Assembly (NCBI RefSeq): GCF_007565055.1 | Contig: NC_044560.1 | Span: 89,161,295-89,225,294, forward strand | Reading direction: 5' to 3' | DNA from: Rhinopithecus roxellana | Taxonomy: Eukaryota > Chordata > Mammalia > Primates > Cercopithecidae | Length of the DNA: 64,000 bases | Shown here: positions 40,993 to 52,639 of the stretch, piece by piece | Position numbering within the stretch: position 1 is the stretch's first letter | Layout of the letters: every line of letters begins with the position of its first letter | Translations under genes and position numbers: made by a program | The notes under the pieces: model-generated | Databases searched by the model: none | What the model was told of the DNA's origin: nothing | Seen by the model: only the letters and a program-made list of their open reading frames with translations

Positions 40993-43930
40993 GTATGATT
41001 GTAGCATACGAAGGAGGCAGAAGGTGGGCGGGGGGAAAGGGAGTGGAGGCAGGGGTGTTGGGGAGGGAAGGTGGAATGGAAGGGGAGAGGACAGCTCAGT
41101 CACCTAGGAAGATCATGTCCCTCGAGAGTCTGCCCTGTCATTGTCATAGGGTCTTGATTTTCCTGACTCTTGGGTCAGGCCAGGGATGGGGCTAGTAAAG
41201 GGAACAAGAAACATACAGAACTCTCCCGAGAACTGCTGGCATTTATCCTCTCCTTTCTAGTCCCTGCAGAGCCTCTCCCACCCCTCATTCTGTTCAGTAA
41301 AAGAATCCAGGGCTGGATACTTCTCTGGCTCCTGAGAGGCCCAAAGACGCGGGCCCTCCCCGAGCCTGAGCTCATCAAAATGCTTATATGCCTTCTTGGG
41401 GGGTCTAGCGCTCAGAGGGGGCTCAATAATCAGGGCACCCATGTGTCCAGTTTGCCTGTGACAGTTTCCGATAATCATCCTTTCATTCTCAAAAGTTTGC
41501 ATGATAAGCCATATGGCTCCCTACTAATAATGGTTACCGAAATGATGAAAGTTCGGTTGAGGTAGAGGGGAGGAGGCTGGGAGGGTGCAGTGTGGGAGGG
41601 GACTGGGTGTCTTCCAAGGGAAGCCCTCTGGAAACTTGCCTTCCAGGGCCCCTCTGCCTTGCCTGGCTTCCTTGGGGAGGAATGGTAGGGAAGGTCTTTC
41701 CAGGAGGGGTCAGTAATTGAGGGGAGGGGTCTCTCCTATGGGGCGGCCAGCCTTGTCTATCCGCCGGTGTGGAGGCAGGAGGTGGAGTGGGGGTGGCGGT
41801 GGGAGCAGAGGACGGGCAGGTACAGGCTCAGCTGCAGCCCCTCTCTTGCCTGGGGCCAGACCGTAGTATCAGTACCTCTTTTGCCTGCATCTCCGCCCCA
41901 GGAACCTGAGGGCTGGGGGAGGAGATAGGGATCAGTGGGAATACCAGAGGTGTGAGGCAGGCATGACCTCACCCAGGGTGTGCCTGCTCTCTGAGCCCTG
42001 CCAGGCCACCCTCCACCCGCTCCCAGGTACCCCTAGGCCGGGTTAGACAACAAGCTTCAGCCAGCCATGGCAGGGGCGTCCCAACGCGCTGGCTGGGTCC
42101 CAGCCAGGCTGAGGCAGGGAACTGGGTAGCCTAGTGCTACCCAATACTTCATCTGGAAATAGCCGTTTGGAAGAACCAAAGTGGATCTTCTCCCCCCATT
42201 CCTGCGGGGTCCCTGGGGGCTGGTGCATTTTGGGGAGCAGCAGGGAAGTAGAGTTGGGACTGGGTAGAGCAATTTAGGACTGGAATTTTGCCATAGACTT
42301 GTGGTCCAGAAACAAGGGAAGTCAGTACTTTCAAATGACAAGGGGAACTGGGAGACCTGTCTCAGCTTGGGACAGGGGGTGAAAGTCAGGAAGAAGTTGG
42401 TCCAGCAGTGTGGGCCAGTAGAAGAATGCCACTGTGTGCCCAGTGGTGTGCTCATTGGCATTAACTTGGAAATCACAGGCAGAAAAGCCGGAGGAGGCGG
42501 TGGGAAGTATTTACCAAGCCACATACGTTAAAGCACCTCTTGGTAACTTCCAATTCTGGATGACCCCAGAGATTCACATGTGGTAAGGTGGGCTGTTAAA
42601 GTCAAGTGGTTGACACGGGCTTGGTGGAGTATGGGTGGCCCCCTAGAAACTGTGAGTCTCCTGAAAATGTACGGGGAGGGCTCTAGGAGAAAATGCTCCC
42701 ACCTTTGACTATCTGCTGAATGGGCCCAAGCCTCCTGGCTAGGGGCCCCTCCCAGCTACCCTGTCATCACTCAGCAGTCCCCATTTATGCCTGAAAGCAC
42801 ACTCAGGCCCTCCCCACACATGCTCTCCTATCCCCATCCCACTCGTCTACAAGCGCACCCATGCCACCCCTGCATACACTGGCGCCCACCACCTCCATGC
42901 ACATCCCACACCCGAAAGCACAGGGAGGCCTCACCCAGGAGCTTCGCACAGAATGCGCCCTCGAGACATCTTTGCATAATGAGTGAACGGATCCATCTTT
43001 GAGCCGTGACCTTTTCTGGCCATGCTCCTTGTCTGTGGGTTCAGAGTCCCAAACCCAGTAGGGAAGAGGGGGCAGAAAGCATTTGCCCCAGGGCTAAAGA
43101 CCATAACCCCGCTCTCCAGAACATCACCTGGTGGTGGCCTTCCCCGCCTTGTGGATCTGAGCTGCCGTTCAGAGCTCCCTTTCCCCGTGTGCTTATAAGG
43201 GACCCCTGGCTGTATTTCTGCCTATCGTTCTCTGAGTAATTTTTTGTTTAGCAAATGTTTCCTTGGCTTTCTGTGTACCTGGCCTTCTACTGAACTCTGG
43301 GGCCCAGAGACCAGGAGAACAGTTAGCTCATCCCTTCCAAAGGACACCCAGTGACTCTGGGGCTTGGCAAGACCCTCAGGCTGGCCACCCCTCCATTCTG
43401 GGATTATATCCTTCCTGGACCCTTCCCCACCTTCACTCCCACTTCTGTCCTCACACTCACACACTTTTCTGTACCATGTGACAACCACTCTCCTCCTCCT
43501 TGCCATTCTGCTCCACCCCTCCTTTTCTTTCTTCACTCTGCTTTGGCTGGATGACAACACCTGGTGGCCTGGTTGTGTCCTCTTGGTTCTGGGACAGTGG
43601 CGGGAGTGTTGTGGAGGGTCTCAGACCCCTCTCTGGCAGCTGACACTCCTGTTTTGGCGCTGGGAGGAGCAGAGCCAGGTGGAACCCATGTGGGTGGGTG
43701 GAGGCTGTCCCTGCTGGGTTCTGGTTAGGGGTTTTGGCTTCTTGAGGGCCTGAAGCATGGCAGGGAGGGGAGGGAGGAGAAGGAGGGGGAGGAAGGAAGA
43801 GAAAGAGAGAATGGGAGATAGAAACAAGAGGGAAAGAAAGCCACAGAGACCGAGAAATAGAATTGGGACAAACGGACCAACAGACAGAGATTCTGGCTCT
43901 ATTACCAGGCACTTGTAAAAGATCACTGTT
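40993..43930. other. 2.9 kb of unique sequence, no gene seen
   Basis: No interspersed repeat is recognised. 41020-41095 is a G-rich run group with quadruplex potential. 41420-41570 is AT-richer (GCTCAATAATCAGGGC, CGATAATCATCC). Open frames reach 199 codons on the minus strand (43457-44056), but that one reads into an Alu and is not supported. 43770-43850 is purine-rich. Confidence 0.4.
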
Positions 43931-44209
43931 GGCCAGGAAGTGGCTCACACCTGTAATCCCAGCACTATGGGAGGCCAAGGTGGGCAGATTGCTTGAGTTC
44001 AAGAGTTCGGGACCAGGCTGAGCAACATAGTGAGACTCTGTCTCTACAAAATACAAAAAATTAGCCAGGCATGGTGATGCGTGCCTGTAGTCCCAGGCTA
44101 CTCAAGAAGTTGTGGCAAGATGATCGCTTGAGCCCAGGAGGTGGGGGTTGCAGTGAGCCAAGACTGTGCCACTGCACTCCAGCCTGGGTTACAGAGTAAG
44201 ACCCTGTCT

Positions 44210-44244
<35 letters not shown>
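43931..44244 (+). mobile_element. AluJ with long A tail
   Basis: A diverged forward Alu with GAGTTCAAGAGTTCGGGACC and AGCAACATAGTGAGACTC. The 34-nt A run (44211-44244) is followed by ATCACTG, which repeats GATCACTG before the element. Confidence 0.95.
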
Positions 44245-44247
<3 letters not shown>

Positions 44248-45039
44248 CTGACCTTTCTTAGGCATGCACTTGGATCTATCTCAGTGCGTGAAGAGATGCA
44301 GTATGTGATGCCCAGCCCCGGGATGGCCTCAGAAAGGGCTCGGGTCCTGTCCTGGACTCCAGCTGCATTTGGCCACAGTGCCCACCCCTGCTGTGAGGGC
44401 TGGAGGGTGCCCTCCAGGAGGAGACCTTGGAGAGTGGCAGTGACGTTTCTTTGAGGTACTGTGGCCCTGGGATGCTCTTGTTTTCCCCTGCATGGCCCCC
44501 ACCTTGTTGCGGTCTTGACACCCCTCAGCTCAAGCCTTCAGGGAGCTTCACAAATTGGAAATGAGCTTTGTAGAGGATTTTGTGCATTTTCAGCAGCCTC
44601 TGGCTGCACCTTACATGGATGGCTTTCAGCCTTTCCTCAGATCCTGGATCTCGGGTCACCCTCCTTTGTCCCTGTCTGTGACCTCGGACCTTCCTCTGGT
44701 CCCTGTGAGGCTGCCTAGGAGGGGGTGGGACTGGGGGTTCAAGATAAGGAGCCTGACCTCTCCTCCTTTCCAGCTGAACTGTCAAGAAGCTCCCGGGCAG
44801 GTTCTGATCCATCCCAACCTGCTCTGCAGGCCTCCTGGGCCCCTCCTTTGCCCTTTGCCTGGGGGACCCCTCCCCAGCCACGGCCAGGCTCAGGAGCCCT
44901 GCTAAGAGGCACGAGCAATCTCCTGAACTTAACAAGGGATCATGGCAGGAGCAGAGAGTCCCTTTGTGTCCTCACAGCACAGCACGCACCCGCCCCAGGA
45001 CAGAGGGGCCCTGGCAGCCTCCAGCCTGGTTATCTGATT
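44245..45039. other. Unique sequence, no gene seen
   Basis: GC-moderate; overlapping frames of 81-136 codons without recognisable domains. Confidence 0.4.
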
Positions 45040-45215
45040 TGGGGGCTGATGGGGTTTCTAATGGAAAACAATATGGTAATTTCAGAATGTTCCTGATTAG
45101 ATGAAAATGATATTGCATCAAAGTTACTTCCTTAATTTATTCAGAAAATAACAAGAGAGAATTCTCTCCTAAGATCCTTAATTAAACCAGAGCTTCCACC
45201 GCAGGCAAAGCAAAC
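45040..45215. promoter_or_regulatory. Candidate conserved AT-rich element
   Basis: Repeat-free AT-rich block with GGAAAACAATATGG, TGATATTGCATCA, CCTTAATTAAACC and the 14-bp perfect palindrome GAGAGAATTCTCTC (45155-45168), between GC-richer flanks. Function is inference. Confidence 0.4.
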
Positions 45216-46049
45216 TCTGAGCTCCAGGTGTGGGGAACAAAGGCTGCTCCTGGCCTGAATCTCTGAGGGCTGTCCTTGGCTGTGGGATCTGGGCAGGTCT
45301 TTACCCAGATAGGCTGCCCATTCTGCGGAGAGGGGGCGTTGGCAGAGAGAGGGCCCAGGATGAGGCTCCTTCTGCAGGGGCCAGTGGGGTGGTCATCCTA
45401 GTATCATTCCAGTCCTGTCCTGCCTTCCTATCTTCTCCAACTTCTTCCTGCTGGATCCCCAGTGATCCCGATCCACGGAGACTCAGAAAGCTGGGGTGGC
45501 AAAGCTGGGAGCCCAGGGCATCTTCAAGACATGGGCCAGCTGGGTAAGCATGGAAGATGCTGGTAGGGCCCGTTAGGATCTGCACTGGGTCAGCTTGGGG
45601 CAGTTGGCACACCTGAAAAGTCTTCAACAAACAGGCTCTGATTTGAGAGGGAGAGGGAGAGGCAGGGCTAAGAGAAAGAATACAAGAAGCTGAAGCACCT
45701 GGACGTTAGCAACGGGGGAAGAAGCCGTGGCAGCTCTTAGGCCTGAAGGGGCAAGGGAAGGAAGGACAGAGATGGGGCTGCTGGACAGAGCTGTGGCCAT
45801 AGAATAACTCAGCCAGTGCCTGAATGCAGTGAGTCAGAGGAGATGGGAGACATGTTACCAACCTCTCTCTTTTCCTGCCCTTGATTCCCTGCTGGTGCCA
45901 CATATTAGCTGGACTGGACTGGAAGCCAGAGGGTGGGAGAGTCTGGGAGACACACTTCATAGGGAAGACCCCTGGAGGGCCCAGAACAGGGCAGAAAGTG
46001 AATCTGGGGACAGAGAAAGCACAGCTTCCAAGGTGATGGTAAACAACCT
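45216..46049. other. Unique sequence, no gene seen
   Basis: No repeat or exon is recognised. A short GAGGGAGAGGGAGAGG repeat lies near 45646-45661. Confidence 0.4.
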
Positions 46050-46230
46050 TTCATCTGTCTAATGCCTCAGAATTTCTCCAGCACATTCTCATCCGTTTTC
46101 CTTGTCATTCCCCGCAATTGCCCTAAGTATACATTTTTGTCTCCAGGAGGAAGCAGGCTCAGAGAGGTCAAGTGATGTCCCTGAAATCACACAGTGAGGA
46201 GGTAATGGAGTTGAATTCCATTCTGCTTTA
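46050..46230 (-). mobile_element. MIR
   Basis: CCAGCACATTCTCATCCG, CTCAGAGAGGTCAAGTGATG and AAATCACACAGTGAGGAGG follow reversed MIR order. Confidence 0.75.
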
Positions 46231-46830
46231 CTCCACTTCCCTCCCCTTTTTTCCCCCAATGAGACCCTTGTGTGTGTGAAAGTGCTAGTCTGAGCTGGGT
46301 GTTACAAAGGCTCCGGGTGTGGAAGGGCCCTGCCTAGAAGCTTCTGTGAGACCATGAGGGAAGTCCTGCCTCCTGCCCGTGGCATGTCAGCAGGCCTTTG
46401 GTACCAAAAATATCTAATTCGGGTGGGACCTCCTGTTTTGGGGTCTGCTATAGAGTGGGATGAGTCTGGGATCTGCTGGAGCAGGAGCTGAAAAGGAGGC
46501 ATCATTCCTGAGTTGGAATCATTTTGGAAGGAACTCCCCATATTCCCAGGGACCATCTCCATTTGTCCACATGCCTGCTGGTTACACTGCACCAGCCTCA
46601 GTCCCTCCCCACCAGACACCAGCACCCTACCTACTGAGCAGTGTAGCAGGGGAATGGCTGGGGATCCGTGTGTTTAATCCTCTGGGTGGGGTTCTTGGGA
46701 AGCTTTTGACTTTGAACTCTGATGTGGCAAATGGGTAGAAAGTTAGAAACGTGGACTCTGAAACTGACTCAGAAGGATCATGAAGTGTGAGAAGAGTTCT
46801 GAGGGTGGGGAGGCTGGCAAGGCACATGCT
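46231..46830. other. Unique sequence, no gene seen
   Basis: Overlapping frames of 92-107 codons lack domains. It leads into a short TG-rich tract at 46831-46885. Confidence 0.4.
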
Positions 46831-46964
46831 TGTATATGTGGGTGTGTGTGTATACATCAGCACATATGTGTGTGAGGATGTGTGTGCAAGAGGAAGAGAA
46901 TTGTTAGGTCACTGGAGATCAAAGGGTCAAGGTCAAAGGAAGCAGGGCTTGGATGGACTGTGCA

Positions 46965-47195
46965 AGGTGATAATAATAGAAGCAGCTAGCATTTATGTAA
47001 CACTGTATGACAAGCCTGTTCCAGGCCCTTTACATAATTAACTATTTTAAATCCTTGCAACCAATTCAGGAGGTAGATACTATTATTACCCCATTTTATA
47101 GGTGAGAAAACTGAGACACAGAGGGGTTCAATGACGAGCCCCAATATTGGAGCTAGGATTTGGGCCCAGGCCCAAGTCTTGACCACTGAGGAGTA
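46965..47195 (-). mobile_element. MIR, near complete
   Basis: AGCTAGCATTTATGTAACAC, GGCCCTTTACATAATTAAC, CTATTATTACCCCATTTTAT, GAGAAAACTGAGACACAGAG and AGCTAGGATTTGGGCCC. Confidence 0.9.
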
Positions 47196-47479
47196 CTGCG
47201 GCCCCCAGCCTGTCCTGGAGGGCATGGTCCTGGACCCTGCCTCCTGCCCAGGGCTTCTGGACTGCTACTTTGATGCTCTCTCTGTGTGTCATACTCTTTG
47301 TCCCCAGCAGGTCTGTTTTGGGGAGATGTGAAGTTGTTCCCACAAAGTTCAAGTATCAGGCAGGAGGTCCTAACTGAGCCAAAACAAGGAGGTATCAAAG
47401 AAGCTTGGGTTTGGGGGAGCCATTCATCCTGGATGGCAGGATGCAGGGGGTGTAGGGGGATGAGGCAGAAAAGTGAGCA

Positions 47480-47840
47480 GGGGTGATGTGTAAAGGGACT
47501 TTGTCGGCCAGACTAAGTCACGACACCTCTATCCTATAGCATGGGGGCAGGAGCCCTTGATAAGGGTTTCACACAGGAGAGTGGCATGGTCATCCTAGAA
47601 GGCTCATTCTGGTGCACTGTGGACTGGAGCAGGAGAGACTGGAGACTGAGCAGTTGATGAGCTGAGTAATGCCAAAACCCCCAGGCAAAAGGTGATAAGG
47701 CCTGGGCTGGGTCAGGAAGTGAAAATGGGGAGACGCTCTTAAGAGGTAGAAGCCTCAGTGTTGGGGATAGACTGGACACGATGGGGTGGGGGAAGGGAGT
47801 CGCTGAGAAGGACACCTAGGTTTCTGGGTACCTGCTGGGG
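47480..47840 (-). mobile_element. L2 fragment
   Basis: Reverse L2: AAGGGACTTTGTCGGCC, AGGAGAGTGGCATGGTCATC, CTGGTGCACTGTGGACTGG. Confidence 0.7.
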
Positions 47841-48205
47841 TAGGAGTCGTACGAGGAAGAGCAGCTCCTGCTAGTCCCGTAGGTCCCTCAAGGCAGCAGG
47901 GAAGTCTGTGGCCCTGGTGGCTGAGGCTCAGCTACCTGGAGGAGCCCAGGAAAAGTGACCAGGGCATCTTCCCCTAGGCCAGGTATCACATGACCCTGGA
48001 GAGATTTGGATCAGCCCTGGATTCTTTCCTGCTGGACACCAGAGGACTGGGAGGCAGGAGGTCAGAGGCATGGCAGTGGACAAATCAGGACAAATCAGGA
48101 AATGGGGGGCAGGGATTGGTTTCCTTTGGAATCATTTTCACTTTCCTTTGACTCCTCTGTTTCTAAAAGACTCAAACAGGAGATGGCAGAGAAGGAAAAC
48201 TCTAT
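47841..48205. other. Unique sequence, no gene seen
   Basis: Contains the 11-bp tandem GGACAAATCA twice at about 48079-48100. No exon. Confidence 0.4.
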
Positions 48206-48218
48206 ATCATTCATTCTT

Positions 48219-48512
48219 TTTTTTTTTTTCTTTTTGAGACGGAGTCTCACCCTGTCACCCAGGCTGGAGTGCAGTGGCACGGTCTCATCTCACTACAACC
48301 TCCGCATTCTGAGCTCAAGCGATCCCCTTGCCCTGGCCTCGTGAGTAGCTGGGAATACAGGCACGTGCCACCATGCCTTGCTAATTTTTGTATTTTTCTA
48401 GAGATGGTATTTCAACTCCTGACTGGTTTCGAACTCCTGACCTCAAGTGGTCGGCCTGCCTTGGCCTCCCAAAGTGCTGGGACTATAGACATGAGCCACC
48501 GCACCCGGCCTC
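48219..48512 (-). mobile_element. Alu SINE
   Basis: A reverse Alu between 13-bp repeats ATCATTCATTCTT at 48206-48218 and 48513-48525. Confidence 0.95.
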
Positions 48513-48544
48513 ATCATTCATTCTTAAGTCTGAAATTCCAGAGA

Positions 48545-48770
48545 AGCCCTGTGCTACAGTGGTTAGAACTCTCGTTGTGTGGTTAGCTGGGCTTCACATT
48601 CCAAAGTTATCACTTTGTAGCTGGGTGTTCTTGGGCAAACCACTCTACCTCTCTGAGCCTTAGTTTCCTCATCTGGCAGTTAGGGCTCATTCTAACACAT
48701 ACCTCACAGGCTTGTTGTGAAGTTTAAGGTAGTGAAGGACCTCCACGGTAACTTGTTACGATGCTCAGAT
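48545..48770 (+). mobile_element. MIR, near complete
   Basis: GTGCTACAGTGGTTAGAAC, TTGTAGCTGGGTGTTCTTG, CTCTCTGAGCCTTAGTTTCC and CACAGGCTTGTTGTGAAG. Confidence 0.9.
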
Positions 48771-49554
48771 CTGTGCCGGGTGACAGGGAACAGGGCTGCT
48801 ATGACGTGTCTCCTAGGAGGCTTCCCCCCATCCACAGGGAGGGGACAAGGCTATTCTTTTGGGACTGGGGATGCGGAAGAAGGGGAGGGGTGCCTGTAAG
48901 TCTTTACTGCCTGGCAATTCCAGGCCCTGCCTCTTTCTTACAATCCTGGAAAAAAAAATGGCAACCCCCCAACTCCCCATCTCCCCTACCTAGACATGGG
49001 CCTCTCCAGATAGGATCTGGACCTGCCACGCCTCAGCCTTTCCCCCTGGCTGCAGACAGTGTCCAGCTCAGCCCACCTTCTCCTGCCAGGGCAGTGCCTC
49101 AACTCCAGCTGCCGGCAGCCTGCAAGCCCCAACCGGAAGCCAGGGCAAGTGGTCCTCCAGCTCTCAGAGGACCCGGAGGGCATTCTGAGGTCAGGGCAGG
49201 ACCCAGCCTTGCCACAGAGCCATCTACATCCTTCCAAGGTCAGAGCCCACAGTCAGAGCCCACAAGGAAGGCAGCAGAGGATGGTCACTCCCCTCTCCCC
49301 CTGGCTCCAGCTCCGGGAGCCAGGGACCTGACCCCTGGGCTGAACTCGCCTGTTACCTCAACCCCAACTCAGAGAGTTTGCTGGCAGCAGCCTGGATGAC
49401 TTTGGTGTAGTTTCTGTGGTTTAATAAGCTACAAAAACGACATTATTTTAAGCCAATCTGGATATAGCACAAAAACTCTCACCCCGTCTGTTCTGTGAAA
49501 CTCAGATACCCTGACGAGAACACAGCTCACAACCAACTAATACAATATTCTACT
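48771..49554. other. Unique sequence upstream of CpG island
   Basis: A 212-codon plus-strand frame (48761-49399) starts inside the MIR and is Pro/Ser/Gln-rich with no domain. An alternative 90-codon frame overlaps it, so neither is supported. The doublet GTCAGAGCCCACA repeats at 49239-49264. 49400-49554 is AT-richer. Confidence 0.4.
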
Positions 49555-49790
49555 GGGCGCGCTGTCAGCGGGCCCCACGCGGGAGCCGGCTCCCCGAGGA
49601 CGGCCCAGCCGCGCAGCGCAGGCCGAGGAGGGAGGCGGCGGCCGGGGCGGCGGAGCAGGCGGAGGGCCCAGGGCCCGGGTGGGGTCCTCGCGGGGTTGGG
49701 GGGACTGCCTGTCTTCTCCCGGATCAGCTGGGGCCGGCCACACAGAACCCCCTCACGGCTCCCCTGCCCCCCTGCATGGGGACGCGGGGA
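49555..49790. promoter_or_regulatory. Short CpG island
   Basis: I count 21 CpG dinucleotides in 49555-49700, far above the rest of the window, in GC-rich sequence (GGCGGCGGCCGGGGCGG). No TATA box, clear initiator or conserved first exon is seen. It could be an orphan CpG island, a distal promoter of a non-coding RNA, or an enhancer-associated island. Confidence 0.7.
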
Positions 49791-49908
49791 GGAGAGGAGA
49801 GAGGAGAGGAGAGGAGATAGGAGAGGAGAGGAGATAGGAGAGGAGAGGAGAGAGGAGAGGAAAGGAGAGAAGAGAAGAGAGGAGAGGAGAGGAGAAGAGA
49901 GGAGAGGC
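49786..49908 (+). repeat. (GGAGA)n polypurine minisatellite
   Basis: More than 120 bases of almost pure purine built from GGAGA, GATAGGA and GAGAAGA units, directly abutting the CpG island. Such mirror-like polypurine tracts can form triplex (H-) DNA. They also create artefactual Arg/Glu-rich and Leu/Ser-rich translations. Confidence 0.95.
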
Positions 49909-49995
49909 GCGTTCTGGCCTGCTGACAGCAGTTCTACTCCCACAACTCACATATGTCTGATTCCGAAGCAGGGAAGTGTGTCCAACACACCCAAT

Positions 49996-50095
49996 GCAAA
50001 GACAGGTTGTTGAATATTTTTTCTCTCATCACTAAAAAGGATTCCCTGCTGGGTGCAATCAAGATCCATAAACTCGCGGCTCGAGTCGGTGTGAA
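49996..50095 (+). repeat. Local duplication pair 1, copy A
   Basis: This 100-bp block matches 51749-51853 with 8 substitutions and one 5-base indel by direct alignment. It starts GCAAAGACAGGTTGTTGAAT and ends TCGGTGTGAA. It contains CAATCAAG and CCATAAACTC, HOX/CDX-like words kept in both copies. It is not a recognised interspersed repeat. Confidence 0.9.
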
Positions 50096-50230
50096 AGCAG
50101 CGCTCCAGCCCAGACTCCCTCGCTGGCGCTAAATGCAGGCTCCGGGCGGGCGGAGATGCGCCGGCATCCGCTAGCAGCCTGGCCTTGCGACCGGCAGTTC
50201 CCGGCACATTAGGCAGTGCGCTTATTTTGG
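50096..50230. promoter_or_regulatory. CpG-rich shoulder
   Basis: CpG-dense unique sequence (GGCGGGCGGAGATGCGCCGG) following duplication copy A. It may be a second part of the CpG island. Confidence 0.5.
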
Positions 50231-51748
50231 GCTCCGCTTCAGTGGATTAACTTTCAGTGTAAAGTTTTGAAGCTCGAGCACCGTCCCCGTGACACTGCCC
50301 CCTCCCCTTTCGGTGGGTACCAAACTTTACAGAGCCAGAGTCAAGGAGAGCTGGCTGAGTTCTCAGCAGCCGGGGGGTTCAGCGGCTGTTCTCCCTGGCA
50401 GCCTGGAGAGTCCCCCAGCTGGCCGACCCAGCCTGCCTGGGTGGGGACCAGGTGCCAACGCTTCTCTCCGGGGCAGAGACACTGAGCTTGCAGCACTTTG
50501 GTGATTTTGCAAGGTTCCCGTCAGGGGTTGATCTGGGCTAAACTAGTCTCACTACTGCTGGTGGTGGCAAGCCTGGTATCACCGCCCTCCACTCACTGGC
50601 TCCCTCCTGCCTTGGGGATAGGAACCCAGGATGCATCCTGGAGGCTGGAATCCTGATGTTTATATGAAGATAAGGGTGCCTTCTTTCTTCTGAGATGCCT
50701 TCCCCATCCCTCAAGTAGGGAGGCTGAGGCAGAAAGGGAAGTGGCAGGAGACTTAGTTGGGCCACAGGAGAGCCCCAGGGAAGCTAAGGGGGCAGAGAGA
50801 GGGTGTGAGGGAGAGAAGAAAAGGGAACACAGCCAGCCCCTAGACTCCTTTCTGATGCTTTGGGAAGGAAGAGATTGGGGTTCTCAGAGAAACCTGGGCT
50901 CCTCTTTCCCTCCCCCCACCACATGCTCAGTGACTGCTGGGAGGTGCTTTCAGATCCAATGGTTTAAAAATCTAGTTCCCATGAATTATTAAGAAGCAAC
51001 TGAAAATGTTGTCTTCAGAAAAGTCCCCCTTCTTCCCACAGCATCCCATTTTCTGGGAGCCTAGGATGTGTCGTTTAAAACCAGAGTGAGCTTCAGAAAC
51101 AACACACAGGGTGAAGCAGCCCAGTTAGAGTGCCCAGGCTCTACAGGGTGTGGATCGTGTTACTTACTCACTCATTCATCCCAACACATCATCAGAGCTG
51201 ACGCTGTTTAGGTTACTGGATGGGGGCTTTGGGAGGCATGGCCTGGGAAGGGAGAATAGATGCATACCCGTTCACACATTTGTTCTTTTATTAACACCGA
51301 GCATGAGCCAGGCACCGTGTTTGGGCGCCGAGTGCAAGCAGATGCAGTTTAAGTATGAAGCAGAACATGAAAAGGGCTGTGAAGGAGAGAAGGGGCTTGG
51401 GGATTGGGCTGCACAGGGCCTCTGCAGGCAGCGCTGTCCAAGACCTCTCCCAGCTGCAAGGCAACGCTGAGTGAAAGCTGGACGGACTACAGCGCCTTCC
51501 GGGCCTGCATCCTTTAGAGCTTTGCACCAGCTTACAGAGGCCCACAGGGCTGCAATCACTGTGCCTCAAAGTTATACCAAGGCAAAACACAACGATGAGA
51601 AAGAGGAAATGTTGAGGCAGTTTGGGGGAGCCCTGGATTTTTTTTTTAGAAGACCTTCTTTTCACTCATAAATCACTGTCCTCTGAAACCCCTCCTCCAC
51701 TTTCTCTACACACACACTCTCTCTCTCTCTCCAAGAGATCAGCACATT
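50231..51748. other. Unique sequence, no gene seen
   Basis: No interspersed repeat is recognised. Overlapping frames of 66-124 codons lack domains. A (CT)n run lies at 51717-51732. Confidence 0.4.
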
Positions 51749-51853
51749 GCAAAGACAGGTTGTTGAATATTTTCTCTCTCATCACTAAGAAGGCCTCCCT
51801 GCTGGGTGTAATCAAGAACCATAAACTCGCCTTGCGGCTTGAGTCAGTGTGAA
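51749..51853 (+). repeat. Local duplication pair 1, copy B
   Basis: Paralogue of 49996-50095, in direct orientation about 1.75 kb away. It has an extra CTTGC after AAACTCGC. Confidence 0.9.
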
Positions 51854-52430
51854 TCGAGCCCCAGTCAGCTTTTCTCGATTCAGACACGCTCTGGCCGGCT
51901 GACAGCACGGGCCAGGCCGGCGGGTGATGGCCAGGCTGCTCTCACAGATGCATCCGAAGGGGCTGCAGCCAGTGGGGCTGGGTCTCCTAGAGTCTCAGCC
52001 ACTGGCTCTGTAATGACCTGCCATGGAATTCAGGGCGCCTCTCCTGAAAGGTCAGGAAGGAAAGAAATCAATGCCTGCAGACAAGGAGTCCATGCATTGA
52101 CAGGTGCCATGGGCACTCCTTGGCCCTCACCCCATGTCCCCAGGTACCCGGAGAGAGGAGACAGAGACAGGATGACCTCTCAGACTTGGCAGTTATTTCT
52201 GATGAGCAGCCTGACCAGATGGCTTTCTCTCTGGTTTTTAGAATTGTTCCTTTGAAGGTGGAAGAGGGCATGGACCTGGTGTTGCCCCAGTGGGCTAGGG
52301 TGGGGCTGGAGGGTGGGGATATTGGAATAAGAAGGGAGAGTGAAGGAGAGGCACTGGGGGAGCTGGGCTGGTGGCTGGTCGGCTGCTAAGGGAGCTGTCC
52401 CATTCTTCACCTGTAAAAACAGGAACAGCA
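51854..52430. other. Unique sequence, no gene seen
   Basis: A 138-codon frame overlaps copy B but has no recognisable domain. No repeat is found. Confidence 0.4.
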
Positions 52431-52532
52431 AGGGTAAGAAGTCTTAAGCGGGACAGCTGGGGAGGAGCTTTTCCCATCTTTCCTTGACTTTCTGTCTCTG
52501 ACAATGTTACTGCCACTGCCTGGACCCCTGGG
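52431..52532 (+). repeat. Local duplication pair 2, copy A
   Basis: This 102-bp block matches 54667-54768 with only 4 substitutions and no indel. It starts AGGGTAAGAAGTCTT and ends GCCTGGACCCCTGGG. It is unrelated to pair 1 and to any repeat family I know. Confidence 0.95.
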
Positions 52533-52639
52533 CCAGATGGTCCCTCCTTCCTGACTCAAGAGCTGCTTCCAATATCCTTTTCAAAAGATACCCTCCTCCT
52601 GCCAGCCAGCAAACCTTTAGGACACCTGAGCGGTTTCCC

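Noticed and set aside
43457..44056. 199-codon minus-strand frame
   Set aside because: Its N-terminal part is Alu translation and the rest lacks recognisable domains.
48761..49399. 212-codon plus-strand open frame
   Set aside because: It starts inside a MIR, is compositionally Pro/Ser/Gln-rich, has no domain, and overlaps another frame. GC-rich DNA gives such frames by chance.
49495..50013. 172-codon plus and 138-codon minus frames over the CpG island
   Set aside because: Both read through the GGAGA tract and give Arg/Glu or Leu/Ser runs; there is no conserved start or domain.
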